Shown one piece after another: positions 34,940 to 45,000 of a stretch of 64,000 bases of DNA. The stretch is from assembly GCA_030432565.1 (NCBI GenBank), contig JAUIGV010000012.1, positions 62,001 through 126,000 on the forward strand, in the 5' to 3' direction. Each line of letters begins with the position of its first letter. Positions within the stretch are counted from its first letter, which is position 1. Source of the DNA: Verrucomicrobiia bacterium. Lineage in GTDB: Bacteria > Verrucomicrobiota > Verrucomicrobiia > Verrucomicrobiales > Akkermansiaceae. A program made the position numbers and the translations under genes. The notes under the pieces are model-generated. The model saw nothing but the letters and a program-made list of their open reading frames with translations. It did not search any database and was not told where the DNA came from.

Positions 34940-36850
34940 TTAGTGCTTCTTAGTGAACTGGGTCAGGATGTCTTTCAGCTGCACCATTTGCGCACCTAGC
35001 TTTCTCATTGCCGTGTCCTCGTCATCGACCGATTTGTCGTCAGCGGTGGTGATTTTGCTACCCAGATGCTTCCCCGTTCGGAGAGGGAAACTGGCCTTGA
35101 ATTCGCCGTCACAGATTCCAATGCGGTTCCAATCCGAAAAAGTTAGGAGCCGGGGTCCCGGATGAAAAAGGTTCTGGCCGGTGGTGTAGTCGCCGGGTGG
35201 ATTGGTCACTCCCAGAAGAGGGAGAAATGTGGAAGCAAAGTCGAGATGTGACGTGGGATAATCGATCACGGCAGGTGACCTGCCCGGCATGTGGAGAATG
35301 AGGGGAACTTTAACCTGCTGTTCGGTAAACTCCGAGTTGTGTCCCCAGCGCCCGTTTTCCAAGAACTCTTCCCCGTGATCCCCCGTAATGAGAACGATTG
35401 TGTTCTCCAAATCCCCTTTGTCCCGAAGGACCTGAATCATTTCACCAAGTTGGGAATCCAAATGATGGACTGAGTTGATGTAACGATTGCGGATCAAATC
35501 GATGTCTTCCTCAGGATTCACCGTGGCGTAGTTTAAATCTTCAAGGTAGGGCTCCCGGATGACGCTTTCCGGGGGAAAGTAGTAGCGTGCATGGGACGAT
35601 TCGAAGAAATGGAAGAGAAAGTAAGGTGATTCTGTTTGTTTCTCTCGGAGCCAGTTTTTCATTTCGCCAACATGATAGCGGTCGCTGAGCCAGCCGTTCT
35701 CTTTGGCAAGAGGGTGTAAGTTGGATAACGAGACTTTCGAAAAAATGGTTTTGTCGAACTCGGGGTATGAGAACGCTGCGCTGGTTGAGAACCGGAGATC
35801 GTAGTTGAGTTCCTGGACCCGATCCATAAGGAGTGGGGATCGGCGGCTGTGAAGGAAACCGAACCAATAGCTTCCTGGAAGACCGTAGAAAGCCGAAAAG
35901 ACTCCCATGCGGGTTCCGTTGCCGCCACTATAGTGCTTGGTGAAACGTTGGCTTTCCTGTGCGAAGGCCCATGTTTCGGGCATTATCTCCGGGTCCAACA
36001 TGTCCGCCCGGAGGGATTCACAAATCAGCCAGACCAAGTTCAGAGGCTTCTCGGGTTCTTCTGACGAAATGTCTGAAAGGGGGTAAACCAAGGCGGCATC
36101 ATCCCGGGGCGCGTCCACGCTCAGACGCCGTTTCATTTCAATTCCAAATGTCTTGGCGAGTTTACGATAGGTGAAGGGTTGGTATCCGGGAATGGTAGAG
36201 GAAACACCTATTCCGTCCGGCCACGCCTTCAGGCAAACATAACCATAGGTGATCCTCTCCGTCAGGGTCAGTAGAACAAACCAGACGATGACTTGTTTCA
36301 ATCGGCCGCCCAACAGACGCCTCGCCAAGGGAGCTGCGGATTTGAGATTTGCGATCCACCAAATCGCTCCTTGGACCAGAAAGACAGCAACAACGATGAA
36401 AAAGTAGGTTCGATTCGTTTCCGGCCCGGCCCCCATCGATTCCAATCCCTCTGGTGTCCTGATCAAGTTCCAGACAAATCCGTTGAAGTGGAATCCGAAC
36501 ATGCCATGAATGACATAGTCCGAGGCCAGGAGGAGCGTTGAAATCGCTGCCACAAGAATAACAGCCAGGCTGCCTATAAGCCTGAGAGCTTTCCCCTTTT
36601 TCCGTGTCCAATTTGCCAGGAGGATCGCGATCAGGGAGGGTGCGCTGTACATGAGCGCATAGGTAAGGATGATCAGACTCGCAAAGATCCAACCAAGGAA
36701 CGTTTGGGGAGGTAATCTCAAGACAAAGGCGAGGAGAAAGGAGGCGGTGACCGCGTAAATCCACGCGACGAACCAAAGGGTGGAACCTCCGGGCGGACTA
36801 TCCGATTTTTGATTTGAAGATTGATCCCGGGCGGACTGATTTGGAGTCAT
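34940..36850 (-). CDS. Inner-membrane sulfatase-fold protein (YejM/LtaS-like)
   Basis: 636 residues. About five membrane helices at residues ~25-235 (e.g. TLWFVAWIYAVTASFLLAFV, LIILTYALMYSAPSLIAILL, FFIVVAVFLVQGAIWWI) precede a large extracytoplasmic alkaline-phosphatase-superfamily domain. That domain has NLVWLICESLRADMLDPEIM (first metal site), HYSGGNGTRMGVFSAFYGLP (the Thr/Ser nucleophile region), SPYFLFHFFESSHARYYFPP and NTIVLITGDHGEEFLENGRW, then GHNSEFTEQQVKVPLILHMP (DHG..F / GH metal site). The layout is that of YejM/PbgA and lipoteichoic-acid-synthase-like proteins. With the metal motifs kept it could be a phosphoglycerol or phosphoethanolamine transferase acting on envelope lipids or glycans; YejM itself is a regulator of lipopolysaccharide synthesis without known catalysis. 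Confidence 0.88.
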   Translation of the reverse strand: MTPNQSARDQSSNQKSDSPPGGSTLWFVAWIYAVTASFLLAFVLRLPPQTFLGWIFASLIILTYALMYSAPSLIAILLANWTRKKGKALRLIGSLAVILVAAISTLLLASDYVIHGMFGFHFNGFVWNLIRTPEGLESMGAGPETNRTYFFIVVAVFLVQGAIWWIANLKSAAPLARRLLGGRLKQVIVWFVLLTLTERITYGYVCLKAWPDGIGVSSTIPGYQPFTYRKLAKTFGIEMKRRLSVDAPRDDAALVYPLSDISSEEPEKPLNLVWLICESLRADMLDPEIMPETWAFAQESQRFTKHYSGGNGTRMGVFSAFYGLPGSYWFGFLHSRRSPLLMDRVQELNYDLRFSTSAAFSYPEFDKTIFSKVSLSNLHPLAKENGWLSDRYHVGEMKNWLREKQTESPYFLFHFFESSHARYYFPPESVIREPYLEDLNYATVNPEEDIDLIRNRYINSVHHLDSQLGEMIQVLRDKGDLENTIVLITGDHGEEFLENGRWGHNSEFTEQQVKVPLILHMPGRSPAVIDYPTSHLDFASTFLPLLGVTNPPGDYTTGQNLFHPGPRLLTFSDWNRIGICDGEFKASFPLRTGKHLGSKITTADDKSVDDEDTAMRKLGAQMVQLKDILTQFTKKH

Positions 36851-37199
36851 TCAAAGAGTTTGAACACCTCTTAATTAAGATTTGGTGAGAAACTAAAAAA
36901 ACAACCAATCCACAAGGAGTCCATTTCATCATCAGCTTCTCACCCTGAAGGGATACCGTTCCAGGCATGAGAAAAATCCTGGCGTAACTGAAGAACCAAT
37001 CATCTGATATTTAGAGCTTTAAGAATCATCGAAGTTGGAGTTGAGATGTCAGATCACCGAAAAATGCGTTATCACTGTTACCTTTTCCGGGCGAATCCTT
37101 TGACATGGGTGAATTGGTCTTTCCCACGACAAAAGGACCCCAAACCAATCCAATTCCAGGAATCAAAGAGCGATCTCCCGCAGCCAAAGAACTTGTAAA
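36851..37199. other. Intergenic region between sulfatase-fold and kinase genes
   Basis: About 350 bp of AT-richer divergent intergenic DNA that must hold the promoters of both flanking genes. No gene, clear hairpin or repeat was found. Confidence 0.5.
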
Positions 37200-39347
37200 A
37201 TGAACCCAGACCCGATGAATAACCGGAAGCCGATGAACGCCGAACCTGAAACGACCTGCTCCGATTGCGGTAAGGCCTACCAGCCCGACCTCGCCACCGG
37301 CCTCGGCGGTGGGTGCCCGCACTGCCTCGCTCAAATTTTGGCCGGGAATCACCCGGAGAAAGATCACGCAGGCGACACGACCCTCTCTTTTGCTGCCGGC
37401 GATACCTTCGGAGGCGTGGAAATTATCGAACCGCTTGCCCGCGGGGGCATGGGCGTGGTTTACAAAGCCCGCCAGATCAAGTTGCAACGCGTTGTGGCCG
37501 TCAAGGTAATCGACCCCGGTTTGGCCGGTGTTCCCGAGTTCACCCAACGCTTTGAACGCGAGGCCCGCGCCCTCGCGGTGCTCAACCACCCCAATGTTGT
37601 CCAAATCTTCGACTACGGTCAGGAGGACGGTCTCTGCTATCTCGTCATGGAATGGGTCGATGGCACCACGCTACGCGAAATTCTTTCCGCCGGTCACCTT
37701 TCTCCCGAAGATGCCCTGCGCTACCTTCCGCAAATCTGCGATGCCCTGGAATATGCCCATGCCCAGGGCGTAGTCCATCGCGACATCAAACCGGAGAACA
37801 TCCTCATCGACCGCGAGGGACAATTGAAGATTGCCGACTTTGGCATCGCCCGGATGCGCGGTGATCACGACTCGGGCCCCGAGTTTGTCACCAGAGTCGG
37901 CCAAAAAATGGGCACGCCGCAATACATGGCTCCCGAACAGCAAACACACACCAGTCGCGTGGACCACCGGGCCGACCTCTACGCGCTCGGGGTCGTTTTC
38001 TATGAAATGCTCACCGGCGAACTTCCTCTCGGTCGTTTTCCCAATCCTTCGCAGCGGGTGAAGGTGGACATTAGCCTCGACGAAGTGGTCCTCAAAACCC
38101 TGGAGCACGATCCCAACCGACGATACCAGCGGGCCAGCGAAATCAAGCAGGCTCTCACAAAGCCATCTGTTCCCGCGCCCGAGGCGTCTCCGGCGAACCA
38201 CGCACCCGCCATCTCACGGTCGTGCGTTTCCGGTTTCGCTTGGTGGAGTCTCGCTTTTGCCGCAATCTCCCTGCTGGTCTTTTGGGAGATGACCCGCCCC
38301 TGGATTCTGGAATCACCCCACTCCCTGCTCGACGAACGCTCGTTCTTTAAAAGCGATGTCTATACGCTTGTCTTTCGCCCGCTGGGTATCGCTGCGGTGG
38401 CACTTGCCTGGATTTTTGGTTGGTTGGCCTTGTGGCGGATACGATGTTCCCGACAAGATCAAGTCCACCTGATCGGGAAAGTGCTCGCCTTGTCGGCTAT
38501 GATCACCCCGCCTTGCTTGCTCACGCTGCTCATACTCGTCCAGATCCTGCCACTGGGCGGCCAAAGTTTGATCAGAGGCTCCACCTTTCAGGAAGGCCTC
38601 TATATCGGGGCGATCCTGCTGGCCGCCGCCGCCCTTCTTTTGATCCCATTGCGCGGCGTCATCCGACGTCTGCGACGTTACGCCTTCGAGACAACATCGC
38701 CTTTCCCCGTAAAAACAGCTATCATCACCCTTCTCACGACCATGCTGCTGGGCATCGCCGCCTGGGCCATTTCCCGGGAATGGAATGAAGCGCGGGGCTA
38801 CGGATACAAGGTCCTTTCCTCTCTGATCGAAACCCGGAACGAGCCGGATAACCCGCAAGCACTGCATGTCTCGAATGAAGAAGATGCAAACCTGTGGCTC
38901 GAATTTGTCCGCGACCATTGGGTGCTGGAAAACAACCTTTTCGGTGGAGGGATGCTGGAGGATTTGGACCACACGGACCGGTTTGCCTGCACGCGAATCA
39001 ATGGCGAGCCCGTGTTTGCCTGGATGCCACCATCCGGGCATTCGATCTCTCTGACCGATAACCGCATGTTCCGCGATTGGTATCGGTATCTTTGGATCCA
39101 CGAATTCGATCTCGAAAAGGGCGTCCTCAAGGTAAAATATGAATTCCCATTGCGGGGATACCGCAGCAGCAGAAAGGCAAACCTGCCGGAATCGGAAGAG
39201 GCCCTGCTTAAGGAAAAACGCATCCGTGAAAAATACGGCGTCGAACCCGACACCCTCTACCGGGTCGAGATCCCAATAAAAGACCTCGACCAATACATCA
39301 CCTACGGCATGGACAAGGAATTCTGGCAGAGTGCCGAGCGCCTGTAG
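37200..39347 (+). CDS. Serine/threonine protein kinase with N-terminal zinc ribbon
   Basis: 715 residues. Residues 20-42 hold two cysteine pairs (CSDC at 20-23, CPHC at 39-42), a zinc ribbon often seen at the front of these kinases in Verrucomicrobia. The kinase domain has the glycine loop ARGGMGVVY (~80-88), catalytic Lys 102 (VVAVKVI), HRDIKPENI (HRD 193-195), DFGIARM (DFG 213-215) and GTPQYMAPEQ. About five membrane helices follow from ~340 to ~525 (e.g. LVFRPLGIAAVALAWIFGWL, ALSAMITPPCLLTLLILVQI, TAIITLLTTMLLGIAAWAIS), and a ~190-residue C-terminal domain is predicted outside. Unlike the first kinase there are no TPRs. An ECF sigma gene follows 22 bp after the stop, so the two form an operon. 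Confidence 0.95.
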   Translation: MNPDPMNNRKPMNAEPETTCSDCGKAYQPDLATGLGGGCPHCLAQILAGNHPEKDHAGDTTLSFAAGDTFGGVEIIEPLARGGMGVVYKARQIKLQRVVAVKVIDPGLAGVPEFTQRFEREARALAVLNHPNVVQIFDYGQEDGLCYLVMEWVDGTTLREILSAGHLSPEDALRYLPQICDALEYAHAQGVVHRDIKPENILIDREGQLKIADFGIARMRGDHDSGPEFVTRVGQKMGTPQYMAPEQQTHTSRVDHRADLYALGVVFYEMLTGELPLGRFPNPSQRVKVDISLDEVVLKTLEHDPNRRYQRASEIKQALTKPSVPAPEASPANHAPAISRSCVSGFAWWSLAFAAISLLVFWEMTRPWILESPHSLLDERSFFKSDVYTLVFRPLGIAAVALAWIFGWLALWRIRCSRQDQVHLIGKVLALSAMITPPCLLTLLILVQILPLGGQSLIRGSTFQEGLYIGAILLAAAALLLIPLRGVIRRLRRYAFETTSPFPVKTAIITLLTTMLLGIAAWAISREWNEARGYGYKVLSSLIETRNEPDNPQALHVSNEEDANLWLEFVRDHWVLENNLFGGGMLEDLDHTDRFACTRINGEPVFAWMPPSGHSISLTDNRMFRDWYRYLWIHEFDLEKGVLKVKYEFPLRGYRSSRKANLPESEEALLKEKRIREKYGVEPDTLYRVEIPIKDLDQYITYGMDKEFWQSAERL

Positions 39348-39369
39348 CAGAAATGAAAGGACACCTCCG

Positions 39370-40053
39370 ATGACCGATCCCTCCGACACTTCCTCTGCCG
39401 ACTACCAAGGAGCGTTCCATCCAACCGCCTGGACTTGCATCCTGCAGGCGCGCGACGGATCCGAGACCTCGGTGAGGCAAGCACTGGAGCATCTGGCCGA
39501 TTTGTATTGGAAGCCCGTCTTCTACCACATTCGGCGAAAAGGCTACGGAGTCCACGATGCCGAAGACTTGTCCCAGGAATTCTTTCGGCGTTTCATTGAG
39601 CGCAAGGGAATGGAGAAAGCCGATCCGGAAAAAGGACGCTTCCGCACATTCCTGCTCGGCTCGGTGAACCACTTTCTCTGCGACGAATACGACAAACGCA
39701 CCGCCGACAAACGCACCCCTGTTTCCGACACCCTCAAAGAGCAGCCCGAGCAAGAGGAAGCCCATTCCTTCGACCGTGACTGGGCCACTGTGGTGATCGA
39801 CCGTGCCTTTGCCCGCCTTCGGGAGCAGGCCCCCAGGGAAGCCCGCATCCTCGAAGCCCAACGCGGAGGAAAAACCCGCTATCGCGACCTCGCAGAAGAG
39901 CTCGGAGCCACCGAAGGCCACGTCAAGGTGATGGCCCAACGCGGTCGCACCAAACTTCGGCACTTCATCCTCGATCACCTCCGCGACACCTCAACCAGCG
40001 AAAAGGAAGCACAGCAAGAACTTACCCAACTCTTCGCCGCGCTTGCAGAGTGA
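39370..40053 (+). CDS. ECF-type RNA polymerase sigma factor partnered with the preceding kinase
   Basis: 227 residues from the ATG at 39370, preceded by AAAGGA as ribosome binding site; an upstream in-frame start would overlap the kinase gene. Region 2: ALEHLADLYWKPVFYHIRRK, GYGVHDAEDLSQEFFRRFIE. Then GRFRTFLLGSVNHFLCDEYD. Region 4: KTRYRDLAEELGATEGHVKV followed by MAQRGRTKLRHF, a helix-turn-helix. This is the second ECF sigma of the window that sits beside a Ser/Thr kinase, but with a quite different sequence from the first (longer linker, different region 4), so they belong to different subgroups. The kinase probably phosphorylates or otherwise controls it; this is inference from the known genomic association. 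Confidence 0.93.
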   Translation: MTDPSDTSSADYQGAFHPTAWTCILQARDGSETSVRQALEHLADLYWKPVFYHIRRKGYGVHDAEDLSQEFFRRFIERKGMEKADPEKGRFRTFLLGSVNHFLCDEYDKRTADKRTPVSDTLKEQPEQEEAHSFDRDWATVVIDRAFARLREQAPREARILEAQRGGKTRYRDLAEELGATEGHVKVMAQRGRTKLRHFILDHLRDTSTSEKEAQQELTQLFAALAE

Positions 40054-40161
40054 ACTTTGATCGCTTGCAAGCACTTGTGATTCCGGGAGAAAGATGTGGA
40101 TCATCATTTCCTCAGAGCTTGGGGTCGACAGGTGACACTCTTCAGGGGAGGCTCTGGGACA

Positions 40162-41904
40162 ATGAAACGATTCTCACCTCTCGTAGTTGCAGTGCTTGGT
40201 TTGGCGGGTGCTTTGTCCTGGACGATTTTAGGGAGTGCCCAAGAAGAAGCCGGGACGGAACGCTTCGGCTCGGTTGCTGAATTGATCGAGCGCTTTGAAA
40301 CCGATCGCAATGATTTGGCGCGCTTTTACGGGTATCAGGTTCTCTCCCGGTCGCACTCCGAACGTTTGGAAGAATTTTATGATGAGTCGATGGTCTCGCT
40401 TGAGAAGATCGATTTCGAGGGGCTCTCGCAAGCGGGGCGGGTCGACTACCTCTTGATGCGGCATCGTCTGGAGTATGAGAAGAAGTCCCTGGCGACAAAC
40501 CGGAAAAAGCTCGCTGAAATTGAGGGCCTGATTGCCTTTAAGAAGGGAGTGTTGGAACTCTACCAGGGATACCGTCAGCGTGGCCCGATGGAGGCTCGTC
40601 CGACAGCGGAAAAGTTGGTGGGAATCCGCAAAGCAGTGTCGGCGCTCAAAGGGAAGGTTGCTTTGGAAGATGGAGGGGGGAAGTTGGCAACCACTGCGGT
40701 GCTGGCCCTGCGGGCGCAGAAGGTGGTGGGCGAGTTGCAGCGGCAGTTGGACGGATGGTATCGCTTCTATGTCGGCTTTGATCCGGACTTCTCATGGTGG
40801 GTAAAGCAGCCTTATGGAGAGTTGGAGACCGAGCTCGAGGCCTACCGAAAGAAGCTGGGTGAACTGGTGACGGGCGGAAAAAAAGGCGGCGAAGCTCCGC
40901 TGGTTGGCGACCCGATCGGAGCGGCGGCTCTGGCCAATGATCTCGCAGTCGAGATGCTGTCTTACTCGCCGGAGGAATTACTCGCGATTGGCGAGCAGGA
41001 ATTTTCCTGGTGCCGCAGCGAGATGAAGAAGGCCGCAGCCGAGATGGGATTTGGCAACGACTGGGTCAAGGCGCTGGAAAAGGTAAAGGAGGACTTCGTC
41101 CCTCCGGGGGAGCAGGACGATCTGGCAGCAGAGATCGCAAAGGATGCCATGAAGTTTCTCAATGACAGGAAACTAGTGACAGTGCCGGACCTTTGTGAGG
41201 AGACCTGGTATCTTAAGATGTTGGGAAAAAAACAGCAGGAGACCCTGCCCTATGCGGTGTATTTCGGGCAGGCCATCGGGATCGCCTACCCGACAGATGA
41301 GATGAGTCTGGAGAAAAAGCTCATGAGTCTGCGAGGCAACAACCGTCATTTCACGCGCGCCGTGATCCCACACGAGCTGATCCCCGGACACCATTTGCAG
41401 AGGTTTATGGCGGCGCGTCATGCCACGCATCGCGGGATCTTCCGCACGCCATTTTATGTCGAAGGCTGGGCACTGCATTGGGAGATGCTGCTTTATGATC
41501 TCAACTACCCGCGCACTCCGGAAGAGCGCATCGGCATGCTGTTTTGGCGCTCCCATCGATGCGCGCGGATCATTGTTTCGCTGAAATTCCACCTCGGCCA
41601 AATGACACCGCAGGAGATGATCGCATTCCTCGTAAACGAAGTCGGCCTGGAAGAGTCCGGGGCAACCAGCGAGGTCCGCCGCTACATCGGTGATTCCTAC
41701 TCGCCGCTCTACCAATGCGGATACATGATTGGCGGCTTGCAGCTGCGGGCGCTTTACAAGCAGACCGTTGGGGAAGGAAAGATGACGCCCCGCGAATTCC
41801 ACGATGCCGTTTTGAAAATGGGCCCGGTTCCAATCGAGATGGTACGCGCGACTCTTTTGAAGACCCCGTTGAAGCGCGACTATCGCGCGAGCTGGGGGTT
41901 TTGA
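40162..41904 (+). CDS. DUF885 family metallopeptidase-like protein
   Basis: About 581 residues from the ATG at 40162, which has GGGGAGG 11-17 bases upstream as ribosome binding site; earlier in-frame starts add a non-signal leader. The N-terminus (MKRFSPLVVAVLGLAGALSW) is a signal peptide, so the protein is exported. The body is mostly helical with the DUF885 signature: HELIPGHHLQRFMAARHATH (zinc-binding HExxxGHH-type motif, ~404-411), FYVEGWALHWEMLLYDLNYP (third ligand region), SHRCARIIVSLKFHLGQMTP and YIGDSYSPLYQCGYMIGGLQ. DUF885 proteins are predicted gluzincin-like peptidases; no substrate is established. It stands between the kinase/sigma operon and the CotH gene on the same strand. Confidence 0.9.
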   Translation: MKRFSPLVVAVLGLAGALSWTILGSAQEEAGTERFGSVAELIERFETDRNDLARFYGYQVLSRSHSERLEEFYDESMVSLEKIDFEGLSQAGRVDYLLMRHRLEYEKKSLATNRKKLAEIEGLIAFKKGVLELYQGYRQRGPMEARPTAEKLVGIRKAVSALKGKVALEDGGGKLATTAVLALRAQKVVGELQRQLDGWYRFYVGFDPDFSWWVKQPYGELETELEAYRKKLGELVTGGKKGGEAPLVGDPIGAAALANDLAVEMLSYSPEELLAIGEQEFSWCRSEMKKAAAEMGFGNDWVKALEKVKEDFVPPGEQDDLAAEIAKDAMKFLNDRKLVTVPDLCEETWYLKMLGKKQQETLPYAVYFGQAIGIAYPTDEMSLEKKLMSLRGNNRHFTRAVIPHELIPGHHLQRFMAARHATHRGIFRTPFYVEGWALHWEMLLYDLNYPRTPEERIGMLFWRSHRCARIIVSLKFHLGQMTPQEMIAFLVNEVGLEESGATSEVRRYIGDSYSPLYQCGYMIGGLQLRALYKQTVGEGKMTPREFHDAVLKMGPVPIEMVRATLLKTPLKRDYRASWGF

Positions 41905-42025
41905 TTGAAAGGCCCGGGACCGCTTTAGTCTCCGGAAGGGGAAGCCGATTTCCACCTTTCCAGTTGGGGTTCAAGTTCATACCCTGCGCGGCCGCACTTC
42001 CGCCAACCCGATATCTTTCCAAATT

Positions 42026-45000
42026 ATGCTTCTGTTTCCCCGTGCTTTTTCACCAGCCTCAACAGCGCTTCTCCTCGCTCTAACCGGGTTGCAACCGGCC
42101 TCAGCCGATCTGGTCATACCGAGTTCGATCAAGGCCTTTCACCAAGGCGACAGCCTGAGCGGGAATGGCTCGACATTACAAGTCATCAACGGAAGCGGCA
42201 TGTTCAAGGCCAACCCCAACGATCCATCGACCTGGACCGTCAGCTCCACCGCATGGCCGGATGATTGGCAGGGGTTTTCAACTCCATCCGGCAACACCAC
42301 CTGGGCTGTTCTTGATCTTGGCTCCCCGACTCCCAATCTCGCTCAAATGTTCCTTTGGAACGTCCAGGAGGGTGCCCCAGGCGGTCAGACCAACCGGGGG
42401 ATGAACAACTTCAATATCTTCTATGCCACCTCCCCGGCGGTGACACCTCCCGCCACCAGCGGCAACGTCACCGCTTATGATTTCGCAAGCGGGGGCTGGA
42501 CCCGGATGAGCGGAAGCTTTTCCCTCGCGCGGGGAACTGGAAACGGAGATTCCGGACAATCGTTCGACGTCTCGGAAGCGGCCGGTGCCCGCTACCTCGG
42601 CTTTCAAATCCTCAGCAATCACGGTGGCAATCGCGTAGGATTTGCCGAGATCGCCTTCACCACTGAAGTCCCCACCGGAGCACCGTCGGTCACAAACCTC
42701 GCTCCAAGCTCGATCACTTCCTCCGGGGCCACCATCCGGGGCAACCTCACCGACGCGGGAACCACACCTCCCACCGTGAGCCTCTATTGGGGACCTTCCG
42801 ACGGTGGAGTCAGCGCGGCCTCGTGGGCCAATACGGAAAATTTGGGAACCCAGACCAACCCCGGAGAATTCTCCTCCATCCTCACCGGCCTTCAACCCAA
42901 CTCAACCTATTTTTACCGGGCTTATGGCACAAATGACCAGGGTGAGGAATGGGCATCATCGAGCGAAACCTTCACCACCGCAACGGCGCCACCAGCGGTG
43001 CAAAACGTCACCGCAAGCGACATCATCGGCACCAGCGCGACCATCGGGGGCACCGTCACCTCGACAGGCGGAGAAATCCCCGAACTGGTCATTCATTACG
43101 GAGACAATGATGCCGGCACCGGCACATGGGATGCGCAACTCGACCTCGGATTGCAAGCCGGCTTTGGGAGCGGAAGCATCTCAAATCTGAACCCCGGAAC
43201 GACCTACTACTTCCGGGCAGCCGCCACCAATTCCACAGGGACTTCGTGGGCTTCCTCAACCGCGAGCTTTTCAACGACTGCAGTCAATCCACCCACCATC
43301 ACCAACTCACCCGCCAGCGGAATCAACGGCACCTTCGCCACCCTCAACGGAGAAGTAATTGATGCCGGTGGAGATCCTCCCGCCGTCACGATTTACTATG
43401 GGACGGTCGATGGGGAATCCACTCCGGCAAACTGGGAACTTTCCGTTCCCGGGGGCACCCAATCCGGCTCATTTTCCCGCCTCGTTTCCAATCTTCAACC
43501 TACCACCACCTACTACTTCCGCGCCTTTGCACAAAACGCCGCTGGCAGCAACTGGGCCTCCACCTCCCGGACTTTTACCACGCCGGTTTTCACTCCGCCT
43601 TCGGTTGTCATCAACGAAATCCATTACGACGAGGATACCAAAACCGTTCGCGCCGAATTCATCGAGCTTTTCAATCCGAGCAATAATCCCATCGATCTCT
43701 CAGGCTACTATTTCTCCAGCGGAATCGACTTCGAGTTCCCGGCCGGAACCATCCTCGCCGCAGGAGGCTATTTGGTCGTGGCGGAAGACCCGGCCACCAT
43801 GCTCTCGCGCTTCGGATACCCCGGAGCGCTGGGCCCCTTCGCCAACGGTTCCTCTCTCCGGAACTCGGGCGAACGAATCACTCTTCGCAATCCCGCCGGA
43901 ACGACGGTCGATGAAGTTGATTATCAACTGGGCTTTCCCTGGCCCACCGTGGGAGATGACATCGGGACTCTACTTGCCAGCCCATCCATCGAGCTCATCA
44001 ATCCTCTTCTCGACAACGATCTGGGAGGTAGCTGGCGGGCATCCGGATTTCCCGCCGCAACTTCAAACAGCGGAGCTGGTGGCGACAGCCCCGTCAACTA
44101 CATTGCCGGGAATGCGACCTGGAAGTATCTAGACGACGGCAGCGATCAGGGAACGGCTTGGCGCGCCACCGAATTCGATGACTCGGGTTGGGCCAGCGGC
44201 CCCGCCGAGCTGGGCTACGGCGATTCCGACGAGGCCACTCTCGTAAATTCCGGCCCTGCGGGAGGCCGCTACGCCACCACCTATTTCCGCGCTTCCACCG
44301 ACATTCCCGACCCCTCGGACTTTGTAAACTTTACCATCTCGATCACCTATGATGACGCCTATGCGATCTACGTGAACGGAGTCGAAGTGGCCCGTCACGC
44401 CGGCCTCACCAACAACGCCCCGTATGATGAATACGCGAACAATACTGTCGGCGATAATGCCAATGACACCGTAACCGTTCCCACCAACGCCTTCGTTTCC
44501 GGCACCAATGTCATCGCGGTGGAGATCCACCAATCCAGCCAAAACAGCAGCGATATCAGCTTCGCCCTTTCCCTCACCGGAGAGACCTCGGGCGGAACTC
44601 CGGGCGGCAGTTTCGCTCCCACCCCGGGCGCAGCCAACCGATCCTACGCCACCGCCGTACCTCCCCAGATTCGTCAAGTGGACCACCTTCCCAACCAGCC
44701 GACGTCCGGTCAACCGGTCGTCGTCACCGCCAAGGTTACCGATCCCGATGGTGTCGACTCCGTGACCCTGCAATACCAGCTCGTCAATCCAGGCGACTAC
44801 TTCTCCCGTTATCTCAAGTTCAACGACAACGGAACCACCAATGAAGACCCGCGTTATGAAGACCCCGCCGAATGGACCGAGGTGGTCATGACCGACGACG
44901 GCACCGGCGGAGATGCCCTCGCTTTCGACTCCATCTTCACAGTAACCCTTCCCGGCACTCTGCAGACAAACCGCCGCCTGATTCGCTACCGGATCTCGGC

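Noticed and set aside
38313-39389. 358-residue antisense frame opposite the second kinase
   Set aside because: It has no recognisable motif and overlaps a kinase gene with all catalytic residues.
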